DNA of 64,000 nucleotides from Bacillus litorisediminis (GTDB lineage: Bacteria > Bacillota > Bacilli > Bacillales > JC228). Shown one piece after another: positions 44,880-53,966 of this stretch (the stretch's first letter is position 1; the number at the start of each line of letters is the position of its first letter). Made by a program: the position numbers and the translations under genes. The notes beneath the pieces are model-generated. The model saw only the letters and a program-made list of their open reading frames with translations. It had not been told where the DNA came from and ran no database searches. Location: assembly GCF_022808645.1 (NCBI RefSeq), contig NZ_JAKZKT010000011.1:1-64000 (forward strand), read 5' to 3'.

Positions 44880-46608
44880 GTTTAGGCACTCCTTCCATTA
44901 GCTTCCTGACTAGAGAAGTAACCGAAATATCATGGTGAGATAACTGCAGTTTCTCGGCTAGTTGTACCAGCTGAGTGGGTTTAATTCTGGCTTCTCTTAG
45001 GATCTCATGGTCAATGAATGTTTCTTCAGGTTTGCAGTCCTTTAATAATTGACCATTTCCCATGATAAATACACGTTTGGCATGATCGGTAACCAAAGAC
45101 ATATTGTGTGTAATGATGATAATGGTGTGCCCTTTTTCATGCAGCCGGTTGATTAGGCGGAGCATATCCTGCGTTCCTTGCCAATCCTGACCAGTGGTAG
45201 GTTCATCAATAATTAGGACATCTGGTTCTAGAATTAATACAGTGGCCACCGCTAACCGTTGACGCAGCCCTTTACTGAGGGAGAGGGGATGCTGGCTGGC
45301 ATATTTGTTCAAACCCACAAACTCCAAGACTTCTTGGGCAAGTTCTTTTTGTTTCTTCTCGCCGACTCCTCTGATTTTCAGCCCCCAGGTGACTTCTTCG
45401 TAAACCGTTGGAGAAAAAATTTGATGATCCGGATTTTGAAAAACATATCCGATATGCTGCGCAAGGTCGGAAGTTGTTTTGTCAGAGATGTCCTCGCCCT
45501 TAAATAAAATTCTACCGCTTGTAGGGGAAAGTAATCGGTTAAAGTGCTTACAGAAAGTCGACTTTCCTGCCCCGTTTTGGCCAATGATTGCAATATAATC
45601 TCCTTTGTAAATGGTCGTTGAGATTCCTTTTAATGCCTCCCGGCCGTTCGGATATACATGTCTTAAGTTTTCCACTTGCAGGATTGGTTCTGAGGTGTCA
45701 ATGGGAAGATTCATATTTTCTTCATAGTGTATTTGTTGAGTTGAAGGGTATGGTAATGATTGGATGTTCAATAAGCGATATAGTTCTTCAACGGTCCTTG
45801 GACATTTTTCTCCAAGCTGACCTCCTTGTTTCGTGAACTCCCAGTAGAGCTTTGCAATTTCAGGAGGACGTAAAGAAAACTGTTTGACCAGATCCTCTTG
45901 TGCAAACAAAGTCTGAGGATCCCCTTGCCATTTAATTAAGCCGTCTTGAATAACTACTACATGGTCAGCGTAAGCAAGAACCCTTTCCGACTCATGTTCT
46001 GCCATCACAATCGTCATTCCACGCTGTTTTTGCAAATCTTTCGTGATTCCAAAAATCGCATCTTTCCCGTCTGGATCTAATTCTGAAGTTGGTTCATCCA
46101 GAACAATAATGTCAGGACCAATCGCCAAAATGCCAGCAACTGCAAGACGCTGCTTTTCGCCGCCAGATAAGTATTCAGTTGACCTTTCTTCATAGCCGGA
46201 AAGTCCAACCTTAGCCAAACAATCATGGATTCTCATTTCAATTTCCTCAATTAAAAGACCCAAGTTGCTTGGCCCAAATGCAACATCTTCTTTTACAGTC
46301 AGTCCGAATATTTGGGTTTCAGGATCTTGCATCACTAATCCAATTTTCTGAATGAGCTGCTGAATCGGAGTTTCATCTGTAAAAGAATCACCAATTTCTA
46401 CAGATCCTTCAAAATGACCTTCCATAAATTGCGGAATCAATCCATTTAAGGTGAGCAGAAGCGTTGTTTTTCCGGCACCAGCAGCCCCCATTAAAACCGT
46501 GAACTGCCCCTTTGGTATGGTCAAATTTATATTTGAAAGGGTGGGCTCTTTTGATTTTTCATAGGTATAATTTAAGTTTGAGATTTTAATAGCTGTTTTG
46601 GTCGTCAT
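44872..46608 (-). CDS. ECF transporter ATPase with two fused ABC domains (EcfA-EcfA')
   Basis: A 578-aa protein made of two ABC domains. Walker A sites are GAAGAGKTTLL and GQNGAGKSTFC; signatures are LSGGEKQRLAVA and the variant LSKGLRQRLAVA; Walker B sites are IIVLDEPTSELD and VLIIDEPTTGQD. ATG 46608 follows GGAAGG. It powers the ECF module with the EcfT and S subunits of the same operon. Confidence 0.9.
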   Translation of the reverse strand: MTTKTAIKISNLNYTYEKSKEPTLSNINLTIPKGQFTVLMGAAGAGKTTLLLTLNGLIPQFMEGHFEGSVEIGDSFTDETPIQQLIQKIGLVMQDPETQIFGLTVKEDVAFGPSNLGLLIEEIEMRIHDCLAKVGLSGYEERSTEYLSGGEKQRLAVAGILAIGPDIIVLDEPTSELDPDGKDAIFGITKDLQKQRGMTIVMAEHESERVLAYADHVVVIQDGLIKWQGDPQTLFAQEDLVKQFSLRPPEIAKLYWEFTKQGGQLGEKCPRTVEELYRLLNIQSLPYPSTQQIHYEENMNLPIDTSEPILQVENLRHVYPNGREALKGISTTIYKGDYIAIIGQNGAGKSTFCKHFNRLLSPTSGRILFKGEDISDKTTSDLAQHIGYVFQNPDHQIFSPTVYEEVTWGLKIRGVGEKKQKELAQEVLEFVGLNKYASQHPLSLSKGLRQRLAVATVLILEPDVLIIDEPTTGQDWQGTQDMLRLINRLHEKGHTIIIITHNMSLVTDHAKRVFIMGNGQLLKDCKPEETFIDHEILREARIKPTQLVQLAEKLQLSHHDISVTSLVRKLMEGVPKHA

Positions 46609-46613
46609 GTCGA

Positions 46614-47402
46614 TTATTCCTTCCCCAACTGACCTATTATAAAGATTGGTGTTTGTATAACCATGATTAAATCTCTTATTTTTTCTAGAGGAATTGATAA
46701 TAAAACACAAGTAGAGGGACCGGCAGATTGGTTCATGTTTATTCCTGGATTTTGGATAGGCTTGTAAACTAAGGAGCTACTTTTCGCCATTTGGTTGGCT
46801 TCATGCAAAACGCCCTTAGAACCTACAGGTAAAATGTCATGAACATAAGGCAGTCTCCTGATTTTCAATAATTCTCTTAAAGAAATAATTTCTGGGTCAT
46901 CTATACGAACCTCATATTTTGGTCCGCTTTTAGGGATTCCGACACACACAAGATGATCACCAGGGACTGAGGAGCCTACATGGAATTGATTTTTATCTGC
47001 CAAACCTAAAATAGTTACTCCAATCCCTGTTTGTACCGTCGGAACATTGTCTTCTGTACTGCCGGTCACTTGGATGTCTTCCAGAATTCCAGCTTCACGA
47101 ACGTATTTCTTAATGGCGGCTATTACTTTTTCGCCGGAACCATCCATTTCAAATGATAAGCAATCAATGATGAGGAAGGGAGAAGCCCCGCTTGAGATGA
47201 TCTCAAAGAGCGGGACTCTCGTAGCGAATTGAGCAATGGTTTCCTCATCAACCTTCACAACATCCTGTGGCTTATTGCCAATACCTCCATCAGAATCACA
47301 AGCTATCACAATGTATTGGTGATCATTGATAGCTATTAAGGTTAAATCCCGTATTTTTCGCAGTTGTTTTACCGGATCATCAATGTAAGAAACCATGTTC
47401 AT
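46614..47402 (-). CDS. PurM/AIR-synthase-like protein, candidate alpha-ribazole kinase
   Basis: A 262-aa protein of the PurM (AIR synthase-related) superfamily, visible in ACDSDGGIGNKP, VQTGIGVTILGLAD and SSVPGDHLVCVGIPKSGP. In Listeria and Geobacillus a PurM-like kinase, CblS, phosphorylates alpha-ribazole taken up by the ECF S component CblT; the gene order here is compatible. This identity is a hypothesis. The start could also be ATG 47396, which is better spaced from GGAGG. Confidence 0.55.
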   Translation of the reverse strand: MNMVSYIDDPVKQLRKIRDLTLIAINDHQYIVIACDSDGGIGNKPQDVVKVDEETIAQFATRVPLFEIISSGASPFLIIDCLSFEMDGSGEKVIAAIKKYVREAGILEDIQVTGSTEDNVPTVQTGIGVTILGLADKNQFHVGSSVPGDHLVCVGIPKSGPKYEVRIDDPEIISLRELLKIRRLPYVHDILPVGSKGVLHEANQMAKSSSLVYKPIQNPGINMNQSAGPSTCVLLSIPLEKIRDLIMVIQTPIFIIGQLGKE

Positions 47403-47416
47403 ACCCCCTCCGCCAT

Positions 47417-47935
47417 CTAAATGATGTTACTCTTTTTCACAATTTTATAAGCCAGTGCTGCAACGATTACATTCACAGCCGAACCAACTAAAAGTGGTAC
47501 CACCATGGCAACAAACATTCCCGTACCGCCAATCGGAATCAGAAGAGCTGCTGAAACGGCACCATTGCACAGTATAGCCACGACAACGCCAACCCAGAGA
47601 TTTACTTTCGTGGCAACAAACCAGAAAATAAGTGCCCATACTACCATTTGTAGGGCTACATACAAGTGCAACGGTAATCCTAAAGGAAAACCAGTAGTTG
47701 CAGCGGTAAACAAATGTCCAAGCCCCGCGACAATTCCGCCGTCAAGCGGTCCAAAAGCTACTGCAGTAAAAAAGCCTGCTGCTGCATCCAAGGCAACTGT
47801 TCCCGTTGGAGATGGAATCTTAATAAAAGCACCGACAGCACTTAACGCTATTAATATTGCAATACGTGCGACACGTTTTGGTGTCCAAAATCCCTTCTTA
47901 ATTTTTACTGACTCATTGCGACCTAACTCCGCCAT
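47417..47935 (-). CDS. ECF transporter S component (substrate-binding membrane protein)
   Basis: A 172-aa six-helix membrane protein with the ECF S-component pattern (ARIAILIALSAVGAFIKIP, FGPLDGGIVAGLGHLFTAAT). ATG 47935 is preferred to TTG 47950 because GGGGG is 8 bases upstream. With the PurM-like neighbour it could be a CblT-like alpha-ribazole or related vitamin-precursor transporter, which is inference. Confidence 0.8.
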   Translation of the reverse strand: MAELGRNESVKIKKGFWTPKRVARIAILIALSAVGAFIKIPSPTGTVALDAAAGFFTAVAFGPLDGGIVAGLGHLFTAATTGFPLGLPLHLYVALQMVVWALIFWFVATKVNLWVGVVVAILCNGAVSAALLIPIGGTGMFVAMVVPLLVGSAVNVIVAALAYKIVKKSNII

Positions 47936-47958
47936 CCCACATACCCCCAATAATTTAT

Positions 47959-48720
47959 TTAATAACTAAGTTCATTCGTAAAGACGAATTTATCTCCTCT
48001 TAGGATCGTCTCTACGTACTCAATCGGAGTTTCATACTCCTTAACGAAACTCAATCTCGATACATGAAAACAGGCCGCCTCCGGAAGACACTGTAAATAC
48101 GGTGCAATCGAACGAGGCATAACGATCGCTTGGATATTCTCAATACCATGTGACATAGTAAGCTTATATTTTTCTTGTAATAAATCGTATAAAGACCAAT
48201 GATTCAGATTTTCATGTAACAAGCTCTCTAAAAGCGGGAAGGGCAAATATGAATTTTGGTAAGCGATTGGTTCCTCATCAACATACCGGATCCTTCTAAT
48301 TTGAAGCGCTTTCATTTTGCCGGATAACTGAAGCTTGTTAAAAATTTCTTCATCTGGCTGAACCACATCAACTCCTATCAATTTAGTACTCGTGGATTTC
48401 CCCATTAAGGCGAGTTCCCCTGAGAAACTTTGTATCGTTCGAAGCCTGCCCTTTAACCGTAATGTTTTCACAAATGTACCGGATCCAGACTGTCTCTCAA
48501 GAAACCCTTCCCGAACTAGCTCATCTAAAGCCTGGCGTACCGTCATCCGACTTACTTCAAAAATTTCACACAGCTCACTTTCAGTCGGCAAAACCTCATT
48601 TTCCCTTACTAGACCTTGTTCAATAATAGACCGAATTGAACTGCGGATTTTTAAATACTTTGGCACCTTAGACTCACTGTTATAATTCAACCGCAACGCT
48701 TCTTTAACACTCTGTGACAT
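47959..48720 (-). CDS. GntR-family regulator, HutC/UTRA type
   Basis: A 253-aa repressor with an N-terminal winged helix (CEIFEVSRMTVRQALDELV) and a UTRA effector domain (about residues 95-245). ATG 48720 follows GGGGGATAGG. It heads the operon and probably represses it through the palindrome at 48743-48758. Confidence 0.88.
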   Translation of the reverse strand: MSQSVKEALRLNYNSESKVPKYLKIRSSIRSIIEQGLVRENEVLPTESELCEIFEVSRMTVRQALDELVREGFLERQSGSGTFVKTLRLKGRLRTIQSFSGELALMGKSTSTKLIGVDVVQPDEEIFNKLQLSGKMKALQIRRIRYVDEEPIAYQNSYLPFPLLESLLHENLNHWSLYDLLQEKYKLTMSHGIENIQAIVMPRSIAPYLQCLPEAACFHVSRLSFVKEYETPIEYVETILRGDKFVFTNELSY

Positions 48721-48742
48721 CACACCTATCCCCCAAAAATCT

Positions 48743-48758
48743 ATATGTCTAGACATAT
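48743..48758. promoter_or_regulatory. GntR-type operator
   Basis: A perfect 16-bp palindrome ATATGTCTAGACATAT. The TCTAGA core is typical of HutC/NagR/DasR-type operators. It overlaps the -10 box of the operon promoter. Confidence 0.72.
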
Positions 48759-48785
48759 TCTAAATTACATGGAATATTCAGTCAA
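48757..48785 (-). promoter_or_regulatory. sigma-A promoter of the GntR/ECF operon
   Basis: On the minus strand TTGACT (48780-48785), a 17-bp spacer and TAGAAT (48757-48762). Confidence 0.65.
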
Positions 48786-48811
48786 TAAAAAATTTTCCGA
48801 TACGTAGGTAC

Positions 48812-48876
48812 GAAACGGAGGGACGGTTCTTTTGTTTCATCTTATTTCTGAAACAAAAGAACCGTCCCTATGTTTC
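48812..48876. repeat. RAYT-type repeat, paired halves (TTTTG type)
   Basis: The forward half ends TTTTGTTTC and the reverse half starts GAAACAAAA. The right end overlaps the TGA stop of the minus-strand reductase gene. Confidence 0.88.
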
Positions 48877-49924
48877 ACCCCAACATTCTTCTCACGATTT
48901 CCCGATTTCGCTGATCAAACATTTCATTGTGAGAGGAAACCATGGCATATGCCGTTGCATCAGGCTGGATGTATTGTTTGGCTTTGTTTACGGCATTGGC
49001 TGCATCTTGGAAGGCACCGGCAATTAAATTTAGTTTACCGTCGAACTTTAATATGTCGCCAGCTGCAAACAGGCCCTCTACAGAAGTCTCACTCATCGCA
49101 TTTCCAGCTATGTAGAAGTCTTCAATCATTTCAATATTTAACTCGCTATTATTAAGGAGGGAGGCATCTTGTTCAAATCCGTGATTCACCAAGACTTCAT
49201 CTGCGGCTAAATGGAAAACTTCGCCTGAAGCATGATTGGTTAATTCGACTTGATCTATTAAATCTCCATTCTCTGTCGTTAACAATCTTGTTATGGATGT
49301 GTTAAAAAAGCATTCAGCTGAACTATTTAATAGCTGCGTAACCTGCGATTCATGTCCAGATAAAGTGGCCCTCCGGTGTGTAACGTATACTTTTTTAGCT
49401 ACTGGCTCTAACGCATTGGCCCAGTCAACCGCACTATTTCCTCCACCCGAAACGATGACGACCTTATCCTTAAAGTATTGTAATGATTTCACCGTGTAGT
49501 GTAAGTTTGAAACCTTTTCGAGACTCTGTCCTTCGATATCAAGCTTTTGTGGTTTCAAAATACCGCTTCCCACTGCAACAATAACGGTTTTAGAAACGTG
49601 TATCTGCCCAGATGATCCTCGTAAAACAAACAGGCCATTTTCGTTGCGTGAAATCGTATTAATCTTTTCGTTTAGGACAACTTCTGGCTGAAAGGTTAGA
49701 CCCTGTTCCACTAACTGTTCTATTAATCTGGCACCTGTGATGGGTGTTTGCCCCCCAACGTCCCAAATCATTTTTTCTGGATAAATATGCAGTTTACCCC
49801 CTAATTGTGGCTGGGCATCTATAATTTTGGTTTTCATTTCGCGAAGACCACTATAAAAAGCAGAGTAAAGACCAGCTGGACCTCCGCCAATAACCGTTAC
49901 ATCAAAACATTCAGCTTTTTGCAT
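48875..49924 (-). CDS. ferredoxin/flavodoxin-NADP reductase-like, TrxB-type FAD protein
   Basis: A 349-aa two-dinucleotide-domain flavoprotein of the YumC/YcgT type (ferredoxin-NADP reductase 2). FAD motif GGGPAGLYSAFYSGLR, NADP motif SGGGNSAVDWANAL and the C-terminal GLFAAGDIL are clear; the CxxC of true thioredoxin reductase is missing. ATG 49924 follows GAGGAG at 8 bases. It is divergent from a Fur-regulated siderophore system, so it may help reduce imported ferric chelates. Confidence 0.85.
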   Translation of the reverse strand: MQKAECFDVTVIGGGPAGLYSAFYSGLREMKTKIIDAQPQLGGKLHIYPEKMIWDVGGQTPITGARLIEQLVEQGLTFQPEVVLNEKINTISRNENGLFVLRGSSGQIHVSKTVIVAVGSGILKPQKLDIEGQSLEKVSNLHYTVKSLQYFKDKVVIVSGGGNSAVDWANALEPVAKKVYVTHRRATLSGHESQVTQLLNSSAECFFNTSITRLLTTENGDLIDQVELTNHASGEVFHLAADEVLVNHGFEQDASLLNNSELNIEMIEDFYIAGNAMSETSVEGLFAAGDILKFDGKLNLIAGAFQDAANAVNKAKQYIQPDATAYAMVSSHNEMFDQRNREIVRRMLG

Positions 49925-49938
49925 CCTTCTCACTCCTC

Positions 49939-50004
49939 GAAACGGGGGGACGGTTCTTCTGTTTTATTCTTATTGTTGAAACGGAAGAACCGTCCCTATG
50001 TTTC
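49939..50004. repeat. RAYT-type repeat, paired halves (TTCTG type)
   Basis: The forward arm TTCTGTTTT faces the reverse arm GAAACGGAA, with one G-T wobble. It lies 15 bp upstream of the reductase start, so it would be in its mRNA leader if transcription begins in the Fur region. Confidence 0.86.
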
Positions 50005-50024
50005 ATCCCTATGTTTCTTCTTCT

Positions 50025-50051
50025 GAAACACAAGAACCGTCCCCGTGTTTC
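50025..50051 (-). repeat. RAYT-type repeat, single reverse half
   Basis: A 27-bp unit with CACAAGAACCGTCCCC and GAAAC/GTTTC ends, 10 bp before the -35 box of the siderophore operon. Confidence 0.85.
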
Positions 50052-50060
50052 AAATCCTTA

Positions 50061-50089
50061 TTGACAATGATTCTCAATTACTTTATATT
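50061..50089 (+). promoter_or_regulatory. sigma-A promoter of the siderophore ABC operon
   Basis: TTGACA (50061-50066), a 17-bp spacer and TATATT (50084-50089). Fur box 1 covers the -35 region. Confidence 0.7.
50062..50076. promoter_or_regulatory. Fur box 1
   Basis: TGACAATGATTCTCA matches 13 of 15 positions of the 7-1-7 Fur consensus TGATAATNATTATCA. Confidence 0.72.
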
Positions 50090-50106
50090 GTCATTGTAAC
50101 CTGTAA

Positions 50107-50121
50107 TGATAATGATTATCA
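50107..50121. promoter_or_regulatory. Fur box 2
   Basis: TGATAATGATTATCA is a perfect 7-1-7 Fur box, centred 45 bp after box 1 and downstream of the promoter. Confidence 0.85.
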
Positions 50122-50155
50122 ATATCATTCTTAAATTTTTTATGGGAGGCTCGGT

Positions 50156-51004
50156 ATGATGGCTCGTCTATATACAGAGGACCTTAATATAAGCTATGGA
50201 GATCGCTTAATCGTCCGGGATATGAGTATCGAAATTCCAGACAAAAAGATTACTACAATTATAGGTTCCAATGGCTGTGGAAAATCGACTCTATTAAAAG
50301 CGCTGACTCGCATTATTCCTTATCAGTCGGGGGCAGTCATCCTTGACGGTCGCAGTATCTCTCGGGAGAGTACCAGAGCTTTGGCTAAAAAAATCGCCAT
50401 CCTGCCGCAGACACCCGAAAGTGCCACCGGGCTTACAGCAGGGGAGTTAGTATCCTACGGACGATATCCTTACCAGAAGGGATTTGGGCGCTTAACCAGT
50501 AAGGATATGGAAGTGATTAACTGGGCATTGGAAGTCACGGGGACTTCAGAGTTTAAATATCAATCGGTGGATGCCTTATCGGGTGGTCAGCGACAACGTG
50601 TTTGGATTGCTATGTCCCTCGCACAAGAGACTGACATGATTTTTCTGGATGAACCGACGACTTATTTAGATATGGCCCATCAGCTTGAAGTCCTTGAACT
50701 TTTACAAAAGCTAAATAGGGAACAGGGGCGTACGATTGTCATGGTACTTCACGACCTAAACCAGGCGGCACGATTCGCCGATTACATAATTGCTTTAAAA
50801 GATGGCCAGATCGTTAAAGCGGGAGCTAGTGAAGAGGTCATTACACGAGATGTATTACGAACTGTATTTCAAATCGACGCTGAAATCGGAAGAGATCCCC
50901 GAACTCAAAAGCCTATGTGTATAACATACAACCTTTTAAAAGGAGGAAACGAATATGAAAAAACTGCAAATTACGATTCTGTTCTTGTTGGCTCTCACTC
51001 TTAG
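50156..51004 (+). CDS. iron-siderophore ABC transporter ATP-binding protein
   Basis: A 282-aa FecE/FepC-type ATPase. Walker A is GSNGCGKST, the signature LSGGQRQRVW and Walker B MIFLDEPTTYLDM. Its last 50 bp overlap the binding-protein gene, giving a longer C-terminus than usual. First gene of a Fur-controlled operon for ferric siderophore import. Confidence 0.9.
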   Translation: MMARLYTEDLNISYGDRLIVRDMSIEIPDKKITTIIGSNGCGKSTLLKALTRIIPYQSGAVILDGRSISRESTRALAKKIAILPQTPESATGLTAGELVSYGRYPYQKGFGRLTSKDMEVINWALEVTGTSEFKYQSVDALSGGQRQRVWIAMSLAQETDMIFLDEPTTYLDMAHQLEVLELLQKLNREQGRTIVMVLHDLNQAARFADYIIALKDGQIVKAGASEEVITRDVLRTVFQIDAEIGRDPRTQKPMCITYNLLKGGNEYEKTANYDSVLVGSHS

Positions 51005-51890
51005 CGCTTGTGGCTCAACAGCCCAACAGTCAGAGAAAACAGATCAAAATGCTTTTAACAGCAATACTAAATCTTCTGAATCTGACACGTTTATCTATCA
51101 ATCAGAAAACGGTCCGGTAGAAGTTCCGACAAACCCGCAGCGTGTCATTGTACTTTCGACTTTTGCAGGGAATGTTTTATCTCTAGATGTCCCTCTTGTT
51201 GGGGTTGATTCTTGGTCTAAAATGAATCCGCGCTATCCGTTAGAGGGAGTGGAAGAGGTCACAGATGAAAGCCTGGAAAAAATCATTGAACTGGAGCCAG
51301 ACCTTATTATTGGGCTTTCTAATACAAAAAACATTGATAAATTAAAAGAAATTGCTCCGGTTGTTACCTTTACTTATGGAAAATTAGATTATTTATCACA
51401 GCATTTAGAGATTGGAAAGCTTTTAAATAAGGAAGAAGAAGCTCAGAAGTGGATTGATGATTTTAAAAAACGTGCAAAGGAAGCCGGAGAGGAAATTAAA
51501 AAGAAAATCGGTGAGGATGCAACTGTGACGGTGATTGAAAACTTTGATAAAGAGCTTTATGTTTTTGGTAATAACTGGGGACGCGGAACGGAGATTCTCT
51601 ATCAGGAAATGGGATTGAATATGCCAGAAAAAGTGAAAGAAACCGCATTAGAGCCAGGCTATTATCAATTATCTTTAGAAGTGCTTCCAGAGTTTGTCGG
51701 AGATTATCTTGTCGTGAGTAAAACGGAGGATAAGCAAAGTTCATTTATGGAGTCCGAAACGTTTAAAAATATTCCGGCTGTAAAAAATGGCCAAGTGTTT
51801 GTTGCCAATGCAAACGAATTTTACTTTAATGACCCTATTACTCTAGAATATCAGCTCGACTTTTTTAAGCAGTCGTTCCTTGGAAAGTAA
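50955..51890 (+). CDS. iron-siderophore solute-binding lipoprotein
   Basis: A 311-aa lipoprotein with Cys19 in LTLSACGS, a linker, then a FepB/FhuD-type fold (VIVLSTFAGNVLSLDVPLVG, LEKIIELEPDLIIGL). AAAGGAGG precedes ATG 50955 inside the ATPase gene. Ligand class (catecholate or hydroxamate) cannot be read reliably. Confidence 0.9.
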   Translation: MKKLQITILFLLALTLSACGSTAQQSEKTDQNAFNSNTKSSESDTFIYQSENGPVEVPTNPQRVIVLSTFAGNVLSLDVPLVGVDSWSKMNPRYPLEGVEEVTDESLEKIIELEPDLIIGLSNTKNIDKLKEIAPVVTFTYGKLDYLSQHLEIGKLLNKEEEAQKWIDDFKKRAKEAGEEIKKKIGEDATVTVIENFDKELYVFGNNWGRGTEILYQEMGLNMPEKVKETALEPGYYQLSLEVLPEFVGDYLVVSKTEDKQSSFMESETFKNIPAVKNGQVFVANANEFYFNDPITLEYQLDFFKQSFLGK

Positions 51891-51894
51891 TAGC

Positions 51895-51926
51895 TTAGAG
51901 GAATTTCTTTCAAAAGGAATTCCTCT
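51895..51926 (+). terminator. intra-operon hairpin between binding protein and permease
   Basis: Arms GAGGAATT and AATTCCTC before a T-rich stretch. It may partly terminate or stabilise the upstream mRNA so the receptor is made in excess over the permease. Confidence 0.45.
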
Positions 51927-51957
51927 TCTAATATCTAAAAAGATTGGTTGATTGGTG

Positions 51958-52959
51958 ATGAACAGAAGGAAAATGTCATTTTTTTATAAATTTATCGTTT
52001 GCTTCCTGCTTTTTATAGTGACCTTCTTTATTTCGATGGTTTTTGGAGCGGCCGATACCAGTGTAAAAGAAGTGTGGCTCGCTATCGCATCTGATGTAAA
52101 AACAGATACGATTGTCATGATTCGGGAAATCCGATTGCCGCGCGAAGTAGGGGCAATATTTGTCGGGGCGGGCCTATCAGTAGCTGGTGCCATCATGCAG
52201 GGATTAACAAGAAATCCTTTAGCCGACCCTGGCTTGCTCGGTTTAACAGCAGGAGCGAACGCAGCCCTAGCTGTAACGATTGCCTTGATTCCTGGAGCCA
52301 ACTACTTTGCAATCATGATTGCCTGTTTTATAGGAGCGGCTATTGGTGCGATTATGGTTGTTAGTATTGGCGCCTTTACAAAAGGAGGATTTTCACCGCT
52401 TCGAATCGTCCTAGCTGGAGCTGCCGTTTCTGCATTTCTTTATGCTATTGCAGAAGGAGTCGGAATTTATTTCAAAATTTCAAAGGAAGTGTCCATGTGG
52501 AGTGCCGGCGGGATTATTGGCACTACATGGAATCAGCTTGGGATTGTAGTTCCTTTTATTGTTGCAGGCATTGTGATTTCACTTTTCCTCTCGAGACACC
52601 TTACCATTCTTAGCTTAAATGAGGAGCTTGCGATTGGATTGGGTCAAAAAATTACCCAGATTAAATACGCTTTGTTTGTGATTGTCATCATATTGGCAGG
52701 GGCCTCGGTCGCATTAGTTGGAAATCTTGCGTTTATCGGATTGATGATTCCTCATATTGTACGGGCAATGGTCGGAACCGATTACCGCGCTGTTTTGCCA
52801 ATGTCAGCACTATTAGGAGCTGCATTTATGCTGATTGCGGATACGCTTGGACGCAATCTGAATGCTCCTTTTGAAACCCCGGTTCCAGCGATTGTAGCCA
52901 TGTTGGGACTTCCTTTCTTTTTATTCATTGTCCGTAAAGGAGGGAAGGCATTCTCATGA
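51958..52959 (+). CDS. iron-siderophore ABC transporter permease (FecCD family)
   Basis: A 333-aa FecCD permease with about ten helices. VGAGLSVAGAIMQGLTRNPLADPGLLG and FIGLMIPHIVRAMVG are family marks. The ribosome site is weak and ATG 51973 is an alternative. It overlaps the next permease by 4 bp. Confidence 0.9.
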   Translation: MNRRKMSFFYKFIVCFLLFIVTFFISMVFGAADTSVKEVWLAIASDVKTDTIVMIREIRLPREVGAIFVGAGLSVAGAIMQGLTRNPLADPGLLGLTAGANAALAVTIALIPGANYFAIMIACFIGAAIGAIMVVSIGAFTKGGFSPLRIVLAGAAVSAFLYAIAEGVGIYFKISKEVSMWSAGGIIGTTWNQLGIVVPFIVAGIVISLFLSRHLTILSLNEELAIGLGQKITQIKYALFVIVIILAGASVALVGNLAFIGLMIPHIVRAMVGTDYRAVLPMSALLGAAFMLIADTLGRNLNAPFETPVPAIVAMLGLPFFLFIVRKGGKAFS

Positions 52960-53966
52960 TTCATCCTAGTTTAGTAAAAAAACAGCGCATACTCATGCTC
53001 GGGTTTTTAGTACTGATTGTGATGACAGCGGTTATTAGCTTGTCGATCGGATACGCTTCTCTATCATTCGACCGGCTGTTCCCGACCATTCTGGGGGAGG
53101 GCACCTTCAAAGAGGAATTCGTTTTATTTTCGATCCGTTTACCGCGAATTTTGATTACATTGCTAGCCGGTATGGCTCTTGCTGTATCGGGTGCTATTCT
53201 TCAGGGCGTTACTCGAAATGACTTAGCAGATCCGGGAATTATCGGAATCAACTCTGGTGCTGGAGTCGCGATTGCCGTATTCTTTTTGTATTTCCCAATC
53301 GATGCTGGCACGTTTATTTATTTGCTTCCCGTTGTGGCTTTTGCGGGAGCGCTTTTGATAGCATGTCTGATCTTTTTATTTTCGTATAGCAAGCGGGTCG
53401 GTTTTCAGCCAGTCAAGTTGATTTTAGTTGGAGTCGGGTTCTCGATGGCGATGTCCGGAACGATGGTAATCCTGATCTCATCTTCGGAGCGGGAAAAAGT
53501 TGATTTTATTTCAAAATGGTTAGCAGGAAGTATCTGGGGGACAGATTGGCCGTTTATTCTGGCATTACTTCCGTGGCTGGTTATTCTTATTCCATTTACC
53601 CTATTGAAGGCACAACAATTAAATCTATTAAGCTTGCAAGAGGAAACGGCGATTGGTGTTGGCGTCTCGATTGGAAAAGAGCGGTTTGTCCTTCTGTTAG
53701 CGGCCGTAGCTCTAGCAGCCGCAGCCGTTTCCGTTACCGGAGGCATCGCTTTCATCGGACTCATGGCACCACATCTAGCCAAAGCCCTAGTAGGCCGGCG
53801 AAACCAACTGTATCTGCCCATTGCCATCCTGCTTGGCGGCTGGCTCCTACTGTTGGCCGACACCATCGGCCGCAACCTCGCAGACCCAGAAGGAATAGCA
53901 GCCGGAATCATGACCGCCCTCATCGGCGCCCCGTATTTCATTTATTTGCTGCTAAAACTTAAGTGA
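52956..53966 (+). CDS. iron-siderophore ABC transporter permease (FecCD family)
   Basis: The second FecCD subunit, 336 aa, partner of the preceding gene. Family marks are AVSGAILQGVTRNDLADPG and FIGLMAPHLAKALVG. AAGGAGG lies before the ATG. The TGA stop is fused to the GAAAC end of a paired repeat. Confidence 0.9.
   Translation: MIHPSLVKKQRILMLGFLVLIVMTAVISLSIGYASLSFDRLFPTILGEGTFKEEFVLFSIRLPRILITLLAGMALAVSGAILQGVTRNDLADPGIIGINSGAGVAIAVFFLYFPIDAGTFIYLLPVVAFAGALLIACLIFLFSYSKRVGFQPVKLILVGVGFSMAMSGTMVILISSSEREKVDFISKWLAGSIWGTDWPFILALLPWLVILIPFTLLKAQQLNLLSLQEETAIGVGVSIGKERFVLLLAAVALAAAAVSVTGGIAFIGLMAPHLAKALVGRRNQLYLPIAILLGGWLLLLADTIGRNLADPEGIAAGIMTALIGAPYFIYLLLKLK

Noticed and set aside
52956-53966. 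Alternative long frames over the second FecCD permease
   Set aside because: They are shadow frames; the permease reading has clear family motifs and a ribosome site.
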